From: VRUE01 sp036276735
GTDB taxonomy: Bacteria > Actinomycetota > Thermoleophilia > Solirubrobacterales > 70-9
Length of the DNA stretch: 64,000 nt
NCBI GenBank assembly: GCA_036276735.1
Contig: DASUOH010000013.1
Span: 13,191-77,190, forward strand
Direction: 5' to 3'
Part shown: in pieces, positions 1 to 8,863 of the stretch
Numbering within the stretch: the first letter of the stretch is position 1
How the letters are laid out: every line of letters starts with the position of its first letter
Notes under the pieces: model-generated
Told to the model about the DNA's origin: nothing
Database searches by the model: none
What the model saw: only the letters and a program-made list of their open reading frames with translations
Program-made: the position numbers and the translations under genes

Positions 1-1819
1 GCCCGGTCTGGGGGTCTGCCTCGACCTTGCCGGCCAGCTTCACCACCACGCCGGACTCGGGGTCGTCGAGGGCGATGTAGAGGGCGAGGAGAGAGTCGAA
101 GGGGTTGTCGAAGGGCTCCGCGAGGTAGACGGCGCCCGGGACCGGGTGGTCGAGCAGCGGGGTGTCGACCTCGACCGTGCCGAGCTTGGAGGCGCTGGGG
201 CAGGTGGCCGCGTCGGCGGTCGTCGTGATCGGCGCGGCGCCGATCGGACTGGTCAACCCGAACTGGGCGATGGAGCAGGCCTGCAGGCCGTTGGCCGAGG
301 AGGGGTTGACCACCAGGCCCTCGGGCAGGGTCACCGTCGTGTCCCTGAGGTGCGCCGTGGCCGGGTCGCAGGTGACCGGCGGCCCCGCCGTGCAGGGGCC
401 GGCCTGGGGCACCGCGAGGTCGACCTCGAGCCCCGAGGGCGAGTCGGCGAGGTTGGTCGTCGGCCGCGCCTTCAGCGTCGGTTTGAAGTCCAGGGCGGCG
501 CAGTTAGCGTTCGGCAGGGGGTCGCCGAAGTTGTCGTGGGAGACGAAGCTCGACCGCGCCGAGCCGCCCATCCAGCCGGTGGCGGCGATCTCGGTGGTGA
601 CCGGCCCGTTGCAGGAGGTCGGCAGGCTGAGGAATGGCTCGAGCGGCATGGTCGAGGAGCAGCCTTTCAGCGGCGAGTCGGGGCAGGTGCGCTGGGCGTC
701 GTTGGCGGGGTCGGACGGGACTCCCCAGAACTCGAACTCGACGCCGACCAGCGGCAGCACGATCGGCGCGTTCAGCGACAGCGTCCTGATCCCGTAGTCG
801 CCGCCGGTGCGAACCTCGCCGCTGACGCTGACCATGGTGCCCGAGACGTTGAAGGCAAAGAGCGCCGCGACGCCCTCGGGCGGCTCCATGTTGTAGACGG
901 CGAAGGTGGCCGCCGCGGGGGTGCCCGGGGCCGGCAGGAGGTTGCCGCTCTGCAGGATCGTCACCAGCCCCACCTGGGACTCGCTGGGGCATTCCTGGTT
1001 GGTGGCGGCGCCACGGTCGCCCTGCAGCTGGGCGAAGGTGCAGGTGTCGAGCACCTGGGGGTTGCCGACGACACCCGGGGGCAGGTCGACGACGACGTCG
1101 TCGAGGTCCTCGATCGCCCACTCGAGCCCTTCGGGGCGCACCATCGTGCTCAGCATGAACTCGGTCGAGCCGCGGTGGGGGTGTGACCCGGCCTGGTTCA
1201 CCGGTTCACCCGCCTCGTCGAAGACGCCGCCGTCGAAGCCGAAGAGGTCGAAGCGCGCCGGCGGCCCGATGTCGGTCGGGTCGAAGACGTCCGGCGCGCA
1301 GCTCGGCGTCGCCCCGCCCCCGCACGCGCCGACGCTCGGGGTCACCGTCCCCGCCGCCAGGCCGGGGTCGGCTTTGGCGACGACGACGATGCGGCAGGTG
1401 CCGCCGAGGTTCTGGCAGGCCTCCTGGCCCTCTTTGATCGGCGCGGGGAAGCCGAAGCTGGAGGGGCCGACACAGGTAACCGACTGGGAATCGGGGGTGC
1501 TGCAGCTCCATTCGGTGTTGCCGAAGGAGCCGATGACTTTCCCGGCCGTGACGCTCGCCACCTCGAGGCCGGCGGGCAGACTGAGGTCGACCGTCACGGC
1601 CTCCGAGGAGCTGGTCGGGACGTCGCCCGTGTTGGAGACGACGATCTGGTACCTGACGTAGGTGCCGGCCGGGATCGCCGTCGAGCCGGGGGTGCCGGTC
1701 GCCGGCTCGTAGTGGCTCATCTGCACGCCGAGGGCGGGGGCCGCGGAGGCCGCCGCCGGCGCGAGCAGGCATGCCGCAAGGACGAGGGTGCCGAAGAGGA
1801 TCGAGAGCCTGCGGGTCAT
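1..1819 (-). CDS. Secreted DUF11-like repeat protein, 3' end cut by window edge
   Basis: About 606 residues are visible; the reading frame is still open at base 1. It starts MTRRLSILFG with a classic signal peptide ending near ASAAPA at about residue 28. Residues 30-115 look like a DUF11-type beta domain (VVSNTGDVP, LSLPAGLEV). Two copies of a larger cysteine-containing unit follow, each with a 'LPPGVVGNP' or 'LPEGLVVNP' motif, a Cys about 10 residues later, and a CPSxSxxG motif. The second copy ends with a region resembling PGAVYLAEPF. The ATG overlaps the stop of the upstream giant secreted gene (ATGA at 1816-1819), so the two are probably co-translated. Function is unknown; it is probably a cell-surface or released structural protein. 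The frame was read by hand from the minus strand and has no internal stop. Confidence 0.85.
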   Translation of the reverse strand, partial: MTRRLSILFGTLVLAACLLAPAAASAAPALGVQMSHYEPATGTPGSTAIPAGTYVRYQIVVSNTGDVPTSSSEAVTVDLSLPAGLEVASVTAGKVIGSFGNTEWSCSTPDSQSVTCVGPSSFGFPAPIKEGQEACQNLGGTCRIVVVAKADPGLAAGTVTPSVGACGGGATPSCAPDVFDPTDIGPPARFDLFGFDGGVFDEAGEPVNQAGSHPHRGSTEFMLSTMVRPEGLEWAIEDLDDVVVDLPPGVVGNPQVLDTCTFAQLQGDRGAATNQECPSESQVGLVTILQSGNLLPAPGTPAAATFAVYNMEPPEGVAALFAFNVSGTMVSVSGEVRTGGDYGIRTLSLNAPIVLPLVGVEFEFWGVPSDPANDAQRTCPDSPLKGCSSTMPLEPFLSLPTSCNGPVTTEIAATGWMGGSARSSFVSHDNFGDPLPNANCAALDFKPTLKARPTTNLADSPSGLEVDLAVPQAGPCTAGPPVTCDPATAHLRDTTVTLPEGLVVNPSSANGLQACSIAQFGLTSPIGAAPITTTADAATCPSASKLGTVEVDTPLLDHPVPGAVYLAEPFDNPFDSLLALYIALDDPESGVVVKLAGKVEADPQTG

Positions 1820-4800
1820 CGTGCCTGCCTCCTGTTGCAGCGCCCGGCTCGAGTCGCGAGCGAGTTTGCCTGTTTGCGCAGCCGCTGGGCCTTCCTGCCG
1901 CTGGCCTTCCTAGCCCTTGCCTTGAGGCGCCGGGCGCGCTGGGAGATCCCCCCGCAGCGGCCCTCCCCGCCCGAGTCCCCGGGGGCCTCGAAGGCCGCCG
2001 TGCCGGCCCCGGTCGGGGGTGGGGCGGGCGCGACGGGGCCCAGGCAGCTGTCGGCCGAGCCGCAGGGCGCCGCGCCACCCGGCGGCGGTTCGGGGAAGCC
2101 GCCGCCGATCCGCGCGTCATAGATGTCGCTGCCGCCGTCGGTGTCCCAGCCGACCAGCCGCTCGTGGGTGATGAAGAGCACGTCGGCGCCCGAGCGGCTG
2201 ACGCCGACCAGCAGGGCCTCCTTGGGGCCGCCGCCGCCCGAGATCAGGGTGAGCGCGCCGTCGTGCCATTCGTAGACGTCGGGGACGGTGCCGTTGAGGT
2301 CGCCGTCGGCGAGCGCGTCGGGGGTGGTGAAGAAGACCCGCTCGCCGTCATCGCTCATCACGAGGCGCTGCTCGCGGTTGACCAGGCCCGGGTGGGGCAG
2401 GGAGGCCTCAAAGGCGGTGCCCTCGATGCTGGCGTGCCCCGATGAGGCCGTGCCGGGCGCCTGGCAGGAGACGCAGGTCCAGCCGCCCGCCTCGCTCCAG
2501 CGGTAGACGTCGCGGCCCGTGTCCTGGTCTGCCACCGGGTCAAGCCGGGTCGCGACCTGAACCAGCAGGTGCTCGCCGTCGGGCGCCACGAGGCGCATCG
2601 AGGGGTAGGAGAGGGTCGTGGAGACCCAGGGGGGCTTCGCCTCGCCGGCGGCGAGCGACCCCAGGTAGTCGAGCGTCGGGCTGCCGCCGTTCAGGCGCCA
2701 GCGGTAGAGCTTGGGGCCGGCGGCGGTGGGGCCGTTCAGGACCAGCTGCCCGTTGGCGGCGAAGTAGACGGTCTCGGCGTCGTCGGCGATCCCGATCACC
2801 CCGAGGATGTCGGCGACCGAGCCGTCGGCGGGCTCTGAGTCGACGCTGACGAGCCTCAGGTTCTGGTCGCTCGCCGGGTTGGCGCTGTGCGAGTAGAGGT
2901 AGAGGTCACTGCCGGGCTGAGTGTCGGCGTCGAGGAGCTTGGCGGTGGTGCGGAAGAGCGCCCGGGAGCCGTCGAGGCTCGCCCACTCGAAGACGTCGCG
3001 GGTGCCGTCGTTGGGGCAGGTGGCGGTGCACTCCTCCTCCGAGACCCAGGTGGTCTGGGCGGCGCCCTCGCGCAGGTAGAGCTCGCAGTTGCTGGAGCCG
3101 CAGTCGATGGTGTTCCCAGCGGGGCTCTGGAAGAAGATCCGCTCGCCGCCGGCCGAGACGCCGTTGACGGCGTTCTCGGGGACGGCGGCGTCGGCGGTGA
3201 GCGGCGCCCCGGCGGGGCTCTTCGATACCAGGGCGAGCGAGCCCTCATGCCAGTCGTAGAGCTTGGAGAAGGCGCCGGCGGGGGCGTCGGGGGTGTGCTG
3301 GCCGACGTCGGGGAAGACGACGTGGCCGGCGTCGTCGCTGGTCGAGGCCGAGAAGCCCTGGTCAGTGAGGGCGGTGGGTGAGATCAGCTCATAGCTCACC
3401 GGGTCCTCGAGCAGGCTCTCGCGGTAGAGGGCGACTGAGTTGACGGCGCCGCTGCCGGCCGGCTGGTTGGGGTCGAGCGGCTCGGCGGGGCAGTAGGCGC
3501 TCTGCAGCGGCATCAGGAAGATGGCGCTGTCGAAGTTCCGCGACGGGAACGATTTCATGCCCTGGAAGATGTTGCCCGAGGAGCAGATCCGCGGGTTGAG
3601 GGAGACGGTCCTCCAGCCCGCCTCGCCGCGGCGGCTGACGTAGTTTGCGCAGGGGCCGGCGACCTGGTCCTCGGGCAGGCCCGAGCCGGTGCAGAAGCCG
3701 ACCGCCTGCCCGTCGGGGGCCGCCGAGGAGGTCGGGAAGGGGGTGTTGTCGACGGTGCCGAGGTTCTTGTCGGCGGGGCTGACCTGCTCGAAGCGCCGCG
3801 CCTCGGCCGCCGGCACCGGGTTGGCGCGGGTGGTGAGGGTCTTGGTCACGTTCGATGCCGAGCCGGCCAGGTTGGTGGCGCGCAGCCGGAAGTAGTAGGT
3901 GGTGGCGGGGCTGAGGCCGTCGATCACCTGGGAGACGATCAGCGGCGCGGAGCCCGAGCCGATGCTGACCGGGTCGGTGGAGGAGCCGAGCGCCGGCGAG
4001 GTCCCGTACTCGAAGACGTAGGCGGTGGCTGATTTGTTGGGGTTGACCGTGCCGACCAGCCGCGCCGAGGTGTCGCCGACTTCGACCGCGTCGACGTTGG
4101 AGACGATCGGCGCGACGTGCTCGGTGGAGAAGGCTTTGGGCAGGGTGGTTTTGAGCGAGCCGGGGTCGAGTGGCCGGGAGACCGCGAGCCGCACGAAGTA
4201 CTGGGTGTTGGCCGAGAGCCCGCCGACCTCCTGGGAGATCGCCTGGGCGCCGGCGCCGGTCGAGAGCTCTTCGCAATCGGGGGCCGCCACGTCGGTCCAG
4301 GTGGCCTGGTCGGTCGAGTGCTGGAACCTGCACTCGACCCAGCCGCCTTTGGGGTCGACGCTGCCGCTGAAGGTGGCGGTGGTGTCGGTCTTTACGGTCA
4401 CCGGGTCGAGGGCCGGCACGGGGGCCGGCGGCGCCGTGGAGCTGAGGACGAGCACGCGGCGGGGGCTTTTCGTAGAGCTCGTGGTCGCGTAGATGTCGCC
4501 GCTCTCGGTGTTCACGGCGAGGCCGTTGAAGGCGCCGGCGAGGTCGGCGCCGGCGAGGCTCGTGTCCTCGAGGCTGGCGTCGGCGGGGTCGAGCTCGATC
4601 AGCTTGGGGTTCTCGAGCGCGGTGCCGCTGAGCGCGAAGACGAGGCGGTTGCCGCCCTGGGTGGCGAGCACCTGGTTGGGGGCGTTCGTGGTGAAGGCGG
4701 CGAAGGTGGCGGCCCCGAAGACCGAGGCGGTGGTGAGGGCGGGGTTGAATTTCAGCACCCGTTTGTTGCCGGCGTCGATCGCGTAGAGGTTGCCGGCGGC

Positions 4801-7182
4801 GTCGAAGGCGATGCGCTGCGGGCTGCCGATCGCGAACTGGCCGAGGCCCTTGCCCGCGACGCCCGCCCTGCAGACGGCGGCGGCGGTGCTGGTGCAGGTC
4901 TCAAGGGCGCCGCCGTCGCGGGGGGTCTCGACCGCGACCGAGGGGCTGCCCGAGCTGACCGCGAGGCCGGTCGGGGAGGAGGTCATCTGGGCGACGTTGG
5001 TGTCGGCAAAGCGGGTGCCCCCGAAGGCGATCGCCCAGGGGCCGCCGGCGGGGCCGGAGACCGCGATGTCGCCGGGGGCGATGTTGGAGAGCGCCTCGAG
5101 CGCTGCCTGGAGGGTGGCGGCCGAGGCGTTGAAGGCGATCGGCGCGGTGGTTTGGGGCGTGGTCGAGTCGGGCGCGGTGAGGGCGAAAGAGAGCGTGAAG
5201 GTGCCACCGGTGGTGTTGGCGCCGAGGGCGACCGTCTGCTCCTCGTTGCCGGGGTTGTTGCCGGCGCCGGGGGCGACGGTGAGCACCGTGCCGGCCCCGG
5301 TGGCGGCGGCGGTGGCGGCCTGGGAGATGTCGATTTTGGCGTTGGAGAGCGCGGTGATCGTCGTGCCGGCCGGGATCCCGGTGGCGGTGATCTCCTGGCC
5401 GACGGCGAAGGCCCTGCTGGTCGTCACCGCCGCGGTGATCGATTTGGAGCCGTTGGTGACGGTGCCGGTGCCGGTGGCGCCGCTGTCGACGACCCCGTGG
5501 CCGTAGGCGGCGAGGAAGCTGCCCGAGGAGTCGAACCTCTGGATGCGGCTGTTGACGGGTTCGGGGACCCAGACGTCGCCCGCGGAGTCGATCACCGGGT
5601 TGCCCAGCGCGTTGGCGAGGCCGTTCGAGGCGGCGAAGCGCCCACCGTCAGAGCCGGCCGCGGCCGCGGCTTTGCAGTCGGCGGCGGCTTCGCAGATCTC
5701 ATAGCCCCCGACCTTGCCGGGAACCGTGGTGGCGATCGTCACCGTTTTGGGGCCGGTCAGGCCGGTGCCGCTGGCGACGATCTGGGCGACGTCGGCGTCG
5801 GCGAGGGCGCCCTGGAAGGTGACGGTATAGGGGCCGCCTGCAGGGGCGCCGCCGCCGGGGTTGGCCGAGGTGACGCTGACGTTGCCGGCGCCGATCGTCG
5901 GCAGCGCCTCGAGCTCGGCCTGCAGCAGCGCCGGGGAGGCGTTCCAGGGGATGTCGTGGCCGACGATCGAGCGGTTGGTGCCGTTGGAGGTCGCGGGGGC
6001 CGAGAGGGTCAGGGTGCCGGCCGCGAAGTCGACCGCGGTGATAGTCGCGCCGGCGGTGGGGATGCCGGTGCCGGTCAGGACCTGGCCCACCGCCCACCTG
6101 CCGCTGCTCGTCGTGACGTCGCGCAGCACGTTCGAGCTGGCGGTCGTGGTGGCGGTTCCCCCGGCGCCGGTCACCTGGCCCGAGAATTCGAGCCTGAACT
6201 TGCCGCCGGTGCTGGCGCCGAGCGTGACCGTCTGTTTCTCGCTCGTGCCCGGCACGTCGCCCGGTTTGCCGCTGAGGACGACGTCCCAGCCCCAGGCGCG
6301 GACGAAGTTGCCGTCGGCGTCGAACTCGCTGACCCGGCGGTTGCCGGTCTCGGTGACGTAGACGTGGCCGCTCGACTGGTCGACGGCGACGCCGGAGGGC
6401 TGTCCGAGCTGGCCGCCGTTGGCGCTGGTCTTGCCGAGGCCGGCGAACCCGATTTGGGTGAAGGTGCCGAGCCCTTCCTTGCACTGGACGGCGACGGTGC
6501 AGACCTCAAAGCCGGCGAAGGGACCGCCGGAGCCCTGCTCGAGGGTCGATGCCGAGGCCGAGATCGGCGGCGTGCCGCTGAGCTGGGACCCGTCGACCGC
6601 GATCTGAGGGACGTCGGTGCCGCCCAGCGCTCCGACAAAGCGGACGGTGAGGTCCCCCCCGGGGGAGCCGACCACGACGTTGCCAACCCCGATCGAGGGC
6701 ATCGCCTCCAGCGCGGCCTGGACCGTCGCGGCGGAGCTGCCCATCGCGAACTCCGCCGAGTCCGGCCCGAAGAAGAGCTTGAAGGTGCCGCCGGTGGCGC
6801 CGGCGAAGGAGATCCGCTGCCGCTCGTCGCGGCCGAGCACGTTCTCCCCCCAGAGGCGTTCGAAGTCTCCGGCGGGGGCGAACCGCTGCAGGCGTTCCGG
6901 CGAGCCCGTGGCCAAGTTCCCGTCGACCACATACACGGTGCCTTTCGCGACGCCGCCGGCACCGGTGCTGTTGACCGCGACGCCGTTCGGGTTGCCGATC
7001 TGCCCCCCGATACGCGGCGAATCACTCGAGCCGCTCGTGCCGAAGCCGCTGACCAGCACCTTGGCCTGGGACAGGGGCGCAAGGACGAGCAGGCCGATCG
7101 CGATCAGGCCCGCGGCCAGGAGCCCAGCCCTTCCCCGGCCCGTGGTCGATCCCGCAGGCGCTGCCTTCGCGTGGCTTCTCAC
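1816..7182 (-). CDS. Giant secreted NHL-propeller / fibronectin III / C-terminal propeller protein
   Basis: 1788 residues. Signal peptide at 1-41 (hydrophobic 20-40, SQA/K). Residues 45-115, 255-300, 520-560 and 780-910 carry NHL-type blades (GxPxGVAVD, VYVTETGNRRV, FDxxGxF). Three copies of a 90-residue unit, QxVxLGAxTGG...QAALEALPxIG...VxFxGALAxxDV, lie between blades at 121-204, 317-480 and 648-742. Two copies of a second module (TTSxxxAVGQxxTxTGIPxG) sit at about 341-406, inside the second unit, and 570-636. Two fibronectin III-like domains occupy about 925-1020 and 1024-1118. Residues 1125-1700 look like a TolB/WD40-type propeller, followed by a proline-rich linker and a basic tail with two Cys. 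GTG start at 7182 with AAGGAGA Shine-Dalgarno. It is the first gene of a two-gene unit. Likely extracellular; ligand unknown. Confidence 0.88.
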   Translation of the reverse strand: MRSHAKAAPAGSTTGRGRAGLLAAGLIAIGLLVLAPLSQAKVLVSGFGTSGSSDSPRIGGQIGNPNGVAVNSTGAGGVAKGTVYVVDGNLATGSPERLQRFAPAGDFERLWGENVLGRDERQRISFAGATGGTFKLFFGPDSAEFAMGSSAATVQAALEAMPSIGVGNVVVGSPGGDLTVRFVGALGGTDVPQIAVDGSQLSGTPPISASASTLEQGSGGPFAGFEVCTVAVQCKEGLGTFTQIGFAGLGKTSANGGQLGQPSGVAVDQSSGHVYVTETGNRRVSEFDADGNFVRAWGWDVVLSGKPGDVPGTSEKQTVTLGASTGGKFRLEFSGQVTGAGGTATTTASSNVLRDVTTSSGRWAVGQVLTGTGIPTAGATITAVDFAAGTLTLSAPATSNGTNRSIVGHDIPWNASPALLQAELEALPTIGAGNVSVTSANPGGGAPAGGPYTVTFQGALADADVAQIVASGTGLTGPKTVTIATTVPGKVGGYEICEAAADCKAAAAAGSDGGRFAASNGLANALGNPVIDSAGDVWVPEPVNSRIQRFDSSGSFLAAYGHGVVDSGATGTGTVTNGSKSITAAVTTSRAFAVGQEITATGIPAGTTITALSNAKIDISQAATAAATGAGTVLTVAPGAGNNPGNEEQTVALGANTTGGTFTLSFALTAPDSTTPQTTAPIAFNASAATLQAALEALSNIAPGDIAVSGPAGGPWAIAFGGTRFADTNVAQMTSSPTGLAVSSGSPSVAVETPRDGGALETCTSTAAAVCRAGVAGKGLGQFAIGSPQRIAFDAAGNLYAIDAGNKRVLKFNPALTTASVFGAATFAAFTTNAPNQVLATQGGNRLVFALSGTALENPKLIELDPADASLEDTSLAGADLAGAFNGLAVNTESGDIYATTSSTKSPRRVLVLSSTAPPAPVPALDPVTVKTDTTATFSGSVDPKGGWVECRFQHSTDQATWTDVAAPDCEELSTGAGAQAISQEVGGLSANTQYFVRLAVSRPLDPGSLKTTLPKAFSTEHVAPIVSNVDAVEVGDTSARLVGTVNPNKSATAYVFEYGTSPALGSSTDPVSIGSGSAPLIVSQVIDGLSPATTYYFRLRATNLAGSASNVTKTLTTRANPVPAAEARRFEQVSPADKNLGTVDNTPFPTSSAAPDGQAVGFCTGSGLPEDQVAGPCANYVSRRGEAGWRTVSLNPRICSSGNIFQGMKSFPSRNFDSAIFLMPLQSAYCPAEPLDPNQPAGSGAVNSVALYRESLLEDPVSYELISPTALTDQGFSASTSDDAGHVVFPDVGQHTPDAPAGAFSKLYDWHEGSLALVSKSPAGAPLTADAAVPENAVNGVSAGGERIFFQSPAGNTIDCGSSNCELYLREGAAQTTWVSEEECTATCPNDGTRDVFEWASLDGSRALFRTTAKLLDADTQPGSDLYLYSHSANPASDQNLRLVSVDSEPADGSVADILGVIGIADDAETVYFAANGQLVLNGPTAAGPKLYRWRLNGGSPTLDYLGSLAAGEAKPPWVSTTLSYPSMRLVAPDGEHLLVQVATRLDPVADQDTGRDVYRWSEAGGWTCVSCQAPGTASSGHASIEGTAFEASLPHPGLVNREQRLVMSDDGERVFFTTPDALADGDLNGTVPDVYEWHDGALTLISGGGGPKEALLVGVSRSGADVLFITHERLVGWDTDGGSDIYDARIGGGFPEPPPGGAAPCGSADSCLGPVAPAPPPTGAGTAAFEAPGDSGGEGRCGGISQRARRLKARARKASGRKAQRLRKQANSLATRAGRCNRRQAR

Positions 7183-7300
7183 GTAGCTCTCTCCTTGTCC
7201 CGTGAGCCCTCTGCCAGCCGCTCCCTGTGGCGGCCCTCCCTTGGGCTCGGTTATCCCTGTGCTGCTTCCCTGCCCGCCCCAGAAGGCGAAGCGTCACGAG

Positions 7301-7329
7301 ACTGTAAACAAGAGCCTTTTTATTGTCAA
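7301..7329 (-). promoter_or_regulatory. Near-consensus sigma-70 promoter of the giant secreted gene
   Basis: Reading the minus strand, TTGACA (7329-7324) is followed by 17 bp and TACAGT (7306-7301). The surroundings are AT-rich in an otherwise GC-rich window. Transcription would start near 7294 and give a leader of about 110 nt that ends in an AAGGAGA ribosome site. This is the only textbook -35/-10 pair I found; most other units show only a -10-like box. Confidence 0.75.
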
Positions 7330-7375
7330 GGAGAAGTTTTCAAGAGAAAGGTGTTTGTTTCTCCGTTCCGGGTTG

Positions 7376-7933
7376 CTAGTCGCGCTCGGGGTAGATCTCG
7401 TCGATCGTGACGAGGGCGCGATAAGGCGCCCCGGCGGCGCTCTGGATTGCCGCGCCGCCGCCTGCGAGGCGATCGACTACAGCGACGACAGAGGCCACCT
7501 CAAGGCCCTGCTCGTGGATGCGCTCGATCGCCTTTACGGTCGAGCCGCCACTGGTGACGGTGTCCTCGACGACGAGGACGCGGGCGCCTGGCTCGACCGG
7601 ACCCTCGACCCAGCGCTGCAGGCCGTGCTGCTTGCGCTCGGAGCGGACGAAGAAGCCGACGAGGTCCTGACCCTCAGGTACAGCTAGAGCCGCGCAGGCG
7701 GGTGGGATCGCCGCGGTGGCGGGACCACCGACGGCGGTCGCGCCGGCCTCCACCGCCGCCGCGGCGATCAGCTCGCCGGCGGCGCGGAAACCCGCCGGGC
7801 GCAGCAGGGCGCGACGGGCGTCGACGTAGTAGTGGGCGGTGGCGCCACTGGCCAGGGTCACCTCGCCGAGGATCAGCGAGTGCTCGCGCAGCTCGACGAG
7901 CAGGGTGCGCCTGGCGGCCTCGAGGTCGGTCAT
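7376..7933 (-). CDS. pyrE: Orotate phosphoribosyltransferase
   Basis: 185 residues from ATG 7933 (MTDLEAARRT). It converts orotate plus PRPP to orotidine 5'-monophosphate in pyrimidine synthesis. The PRPP-binding motif VLVVEDTVTSGGS is near residue 115. The N-terminal part has the family's LASGxxxxYYVDxR pattern and the flexible-loop region with RSERKQHG. Length is normal for the single-domain bacterial enzyme. The frame stays open upstream into the hepT region, but the conserved N-terminus and the gene's position 5 bp after hepT's stop support the internal ATG. It ends just before the AT-rich promoter region of the next gene. Confidence 0.93.
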   Translation of the reverse strand: MTDLEAARRTLLVELREHSLILGEVTLASGATAHYYVDARRALLRPAGFRAAGELIAAAAVEAGATAVGGPATAAIPPACAALAVPEGQDLVGFFVRSERKQHGLQRWVEGPVEPGARVLVVEDTVTSGGSTVKAIERIHEQGLEVASVVAVVDRLAGGGAAIQSAAGAPYRALVTIDEIYPERD

Positions 7934-7938
7934 GAGCT

Positions 7939-8358
7939 TCAGGCCTCGTCGGCCAGGCGCTGCACGACGGCGGCGAACTGACGAAGATCGTCGAGGCGAT
8001 CGAGCGACGCGAAGACGCTGCGGTCGTCGATCTCCAGATAGAGATGGACGAGGATGTTGCGCTGTCGAGCCGCCTGCCCCAACCGTTGCGCCAGCTCGTC
8101 GGGCAGGACGCCGGCCTCGCCCAGCGCCGCGAACACACCGGCGTAGTCGGATGGCGGAGGCACGGACTGCTCGCTGACGAGCTGCGCACCGAGATCGATG
8201 CACGCCTGGATCGCCAATTGCAGCCACCGCTCCGTCATGGCGCGCAGCTCGGCGTCGGCGAGATACGCCGCTTCGCCTTTGGCACGCACCGCGTCGAGGC
8301 GCTCGATCGTCTGCTCGAGGCGCAGGATTCGCGCCTCGACCCGCTCAGCGTCGACCAA
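7939..8358 (-). CDS. hepT: HepT-like ribonuclease toxin of a MntA-HepT pair
   Basis: 139 residues of helical HEPN/DUF86 type. The toxin signature RX4HXY is present as RNILVHLY (R100, H105, Y107); in this family R and H form the RNase site and the Tyr is the residue AMPylated by MntA. I chose the TTG at 8358 because GGAGG (8369-8365) lies 6 nt upstream. The ATG at 8391 gives 11 extra residues but has no visible Shine-Dalgarno. The gene overlaps the end of mntA by 14 bp, which fits translational coupling, and pyrE follows after 5 bp. Confidence 0.82.
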   Translation of the reverse strand: MVDAERVEARILRLEQTIERLDAVRAKGEAAYLADAELRAMTERWLQLAIQACIDLGAQLVSEQSVPPPSDYAGVFAALGEAGVLPDELAQRLGQAARQRNILVHLYLEIDDRSVFASLDRLDDLRQFAAVVQRLADEA

Positions 8359-8806
8359 AGCGGCCCTCCGCGATGCGCCGCCGAACGCCATGACCGAGCT
8401 CAGTCCGCAGCGACGCCGTGTCCAGGTACTCGAGCAGGGCGCGCGTCTCGAGCCTGACTCGCTCGGCCGGGTCCCGCTCCAAGAGGCGGCGCCCGTCGCG
8501 AATCGCTCGGTGCCGCAGCAAAGGCGTCGCGTCGTTGAGGAGGACGATGTCGACTTCGCCCGTTCCAAGGGCCCGCGCCGCAGAATCCATCAGGTTCAGG
8601 CGCAACCCCGCTCGGCGGGCGGGATCGAGGCCCGGGTCATGCCAGATGCCGACGTCGACGTCGGAGAGCGGACCGGGCGATCCGGCGGCCTGCGAGCCGA
8701 TCAGCATCGCGGCGACCACCGGGTCGCGGTCCAGTGCTTCCGCGAGCCGCTCGCGGGCCGCGCCATCGATCGGCGGAACCCGCGCACGCTCGTCGACGAC
8801 GGTCAT
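8345..8806 (-). CDS. mntA: MntA-like minimal nucleotidyltransferase antitoxin
   Basis: 153 residues from ATG 8806; GTG starts at 8812 and 8839 are possible in the same frame. The nucleotidyltransferase motif is GSQAAG...SDVDVGIW (G37-S38, D49 and D51), with the third acidic residue in GEVDIVLL (D86). In characterised MntA-HepT systems this enzyme adds AMP groups to the toxin's tyrosine and silences it. It overlaps hepT, the expected order. The C-terminus (RALLEYLDTASL) is helical. Because the catalytic acids are intact, I infer an active antitoxin. Confidence 0.82.
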   Translation of the reverse strand: MTVVDERARVPPIDGAARERLAEALDRDPVVAAMLIGSQAAGSPGPLSDVDVGIWHDPGLDPARRAGLRLNLMDSAARALGTGEVDIVLLNDATPLLRHRAIRDGRRLLERDPAERVRLETRALLEYLDTASLRTELGHGVRRRIAEGRFGRR

Positions 8807-8863
8807 GCTCACATCGTCGCGAATCGAGCGGACCAACACCAGGCCGGCCCGCCCGACTCGGAA

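Noticed and set aside
146..1186. Plus-strand frames in the first 1.2 kb
   Set aside because: The minus strand there encodes a continuous signal-peptide protein with repeated CPSxSxxG units; the plus frames show only shadow composition.
7183..7294. Leader of the giant secreted gene as a c-di-GMP or c-di-AMP riboswitch
   Set aside because: A short GCACAGGG...AACC stretch is reminiscent of a riboswitch core, but the other conserved blocks are absent by eye. A covariance-model search would decide.
4117..7410. 1097-codon plus-strand frame opposite the giant secreted gene
   Set aside because: Gly/Arg/Asp-rich shadow of a GC-rich coding strand; the minus frame has signal peptide, domains, promoter and ribosome site.
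7674..8189. Minus-strand frame bridging hepT and pyrE as a fused protein
   Set aside because: It is out of frame with both recognised domains over most of its length.
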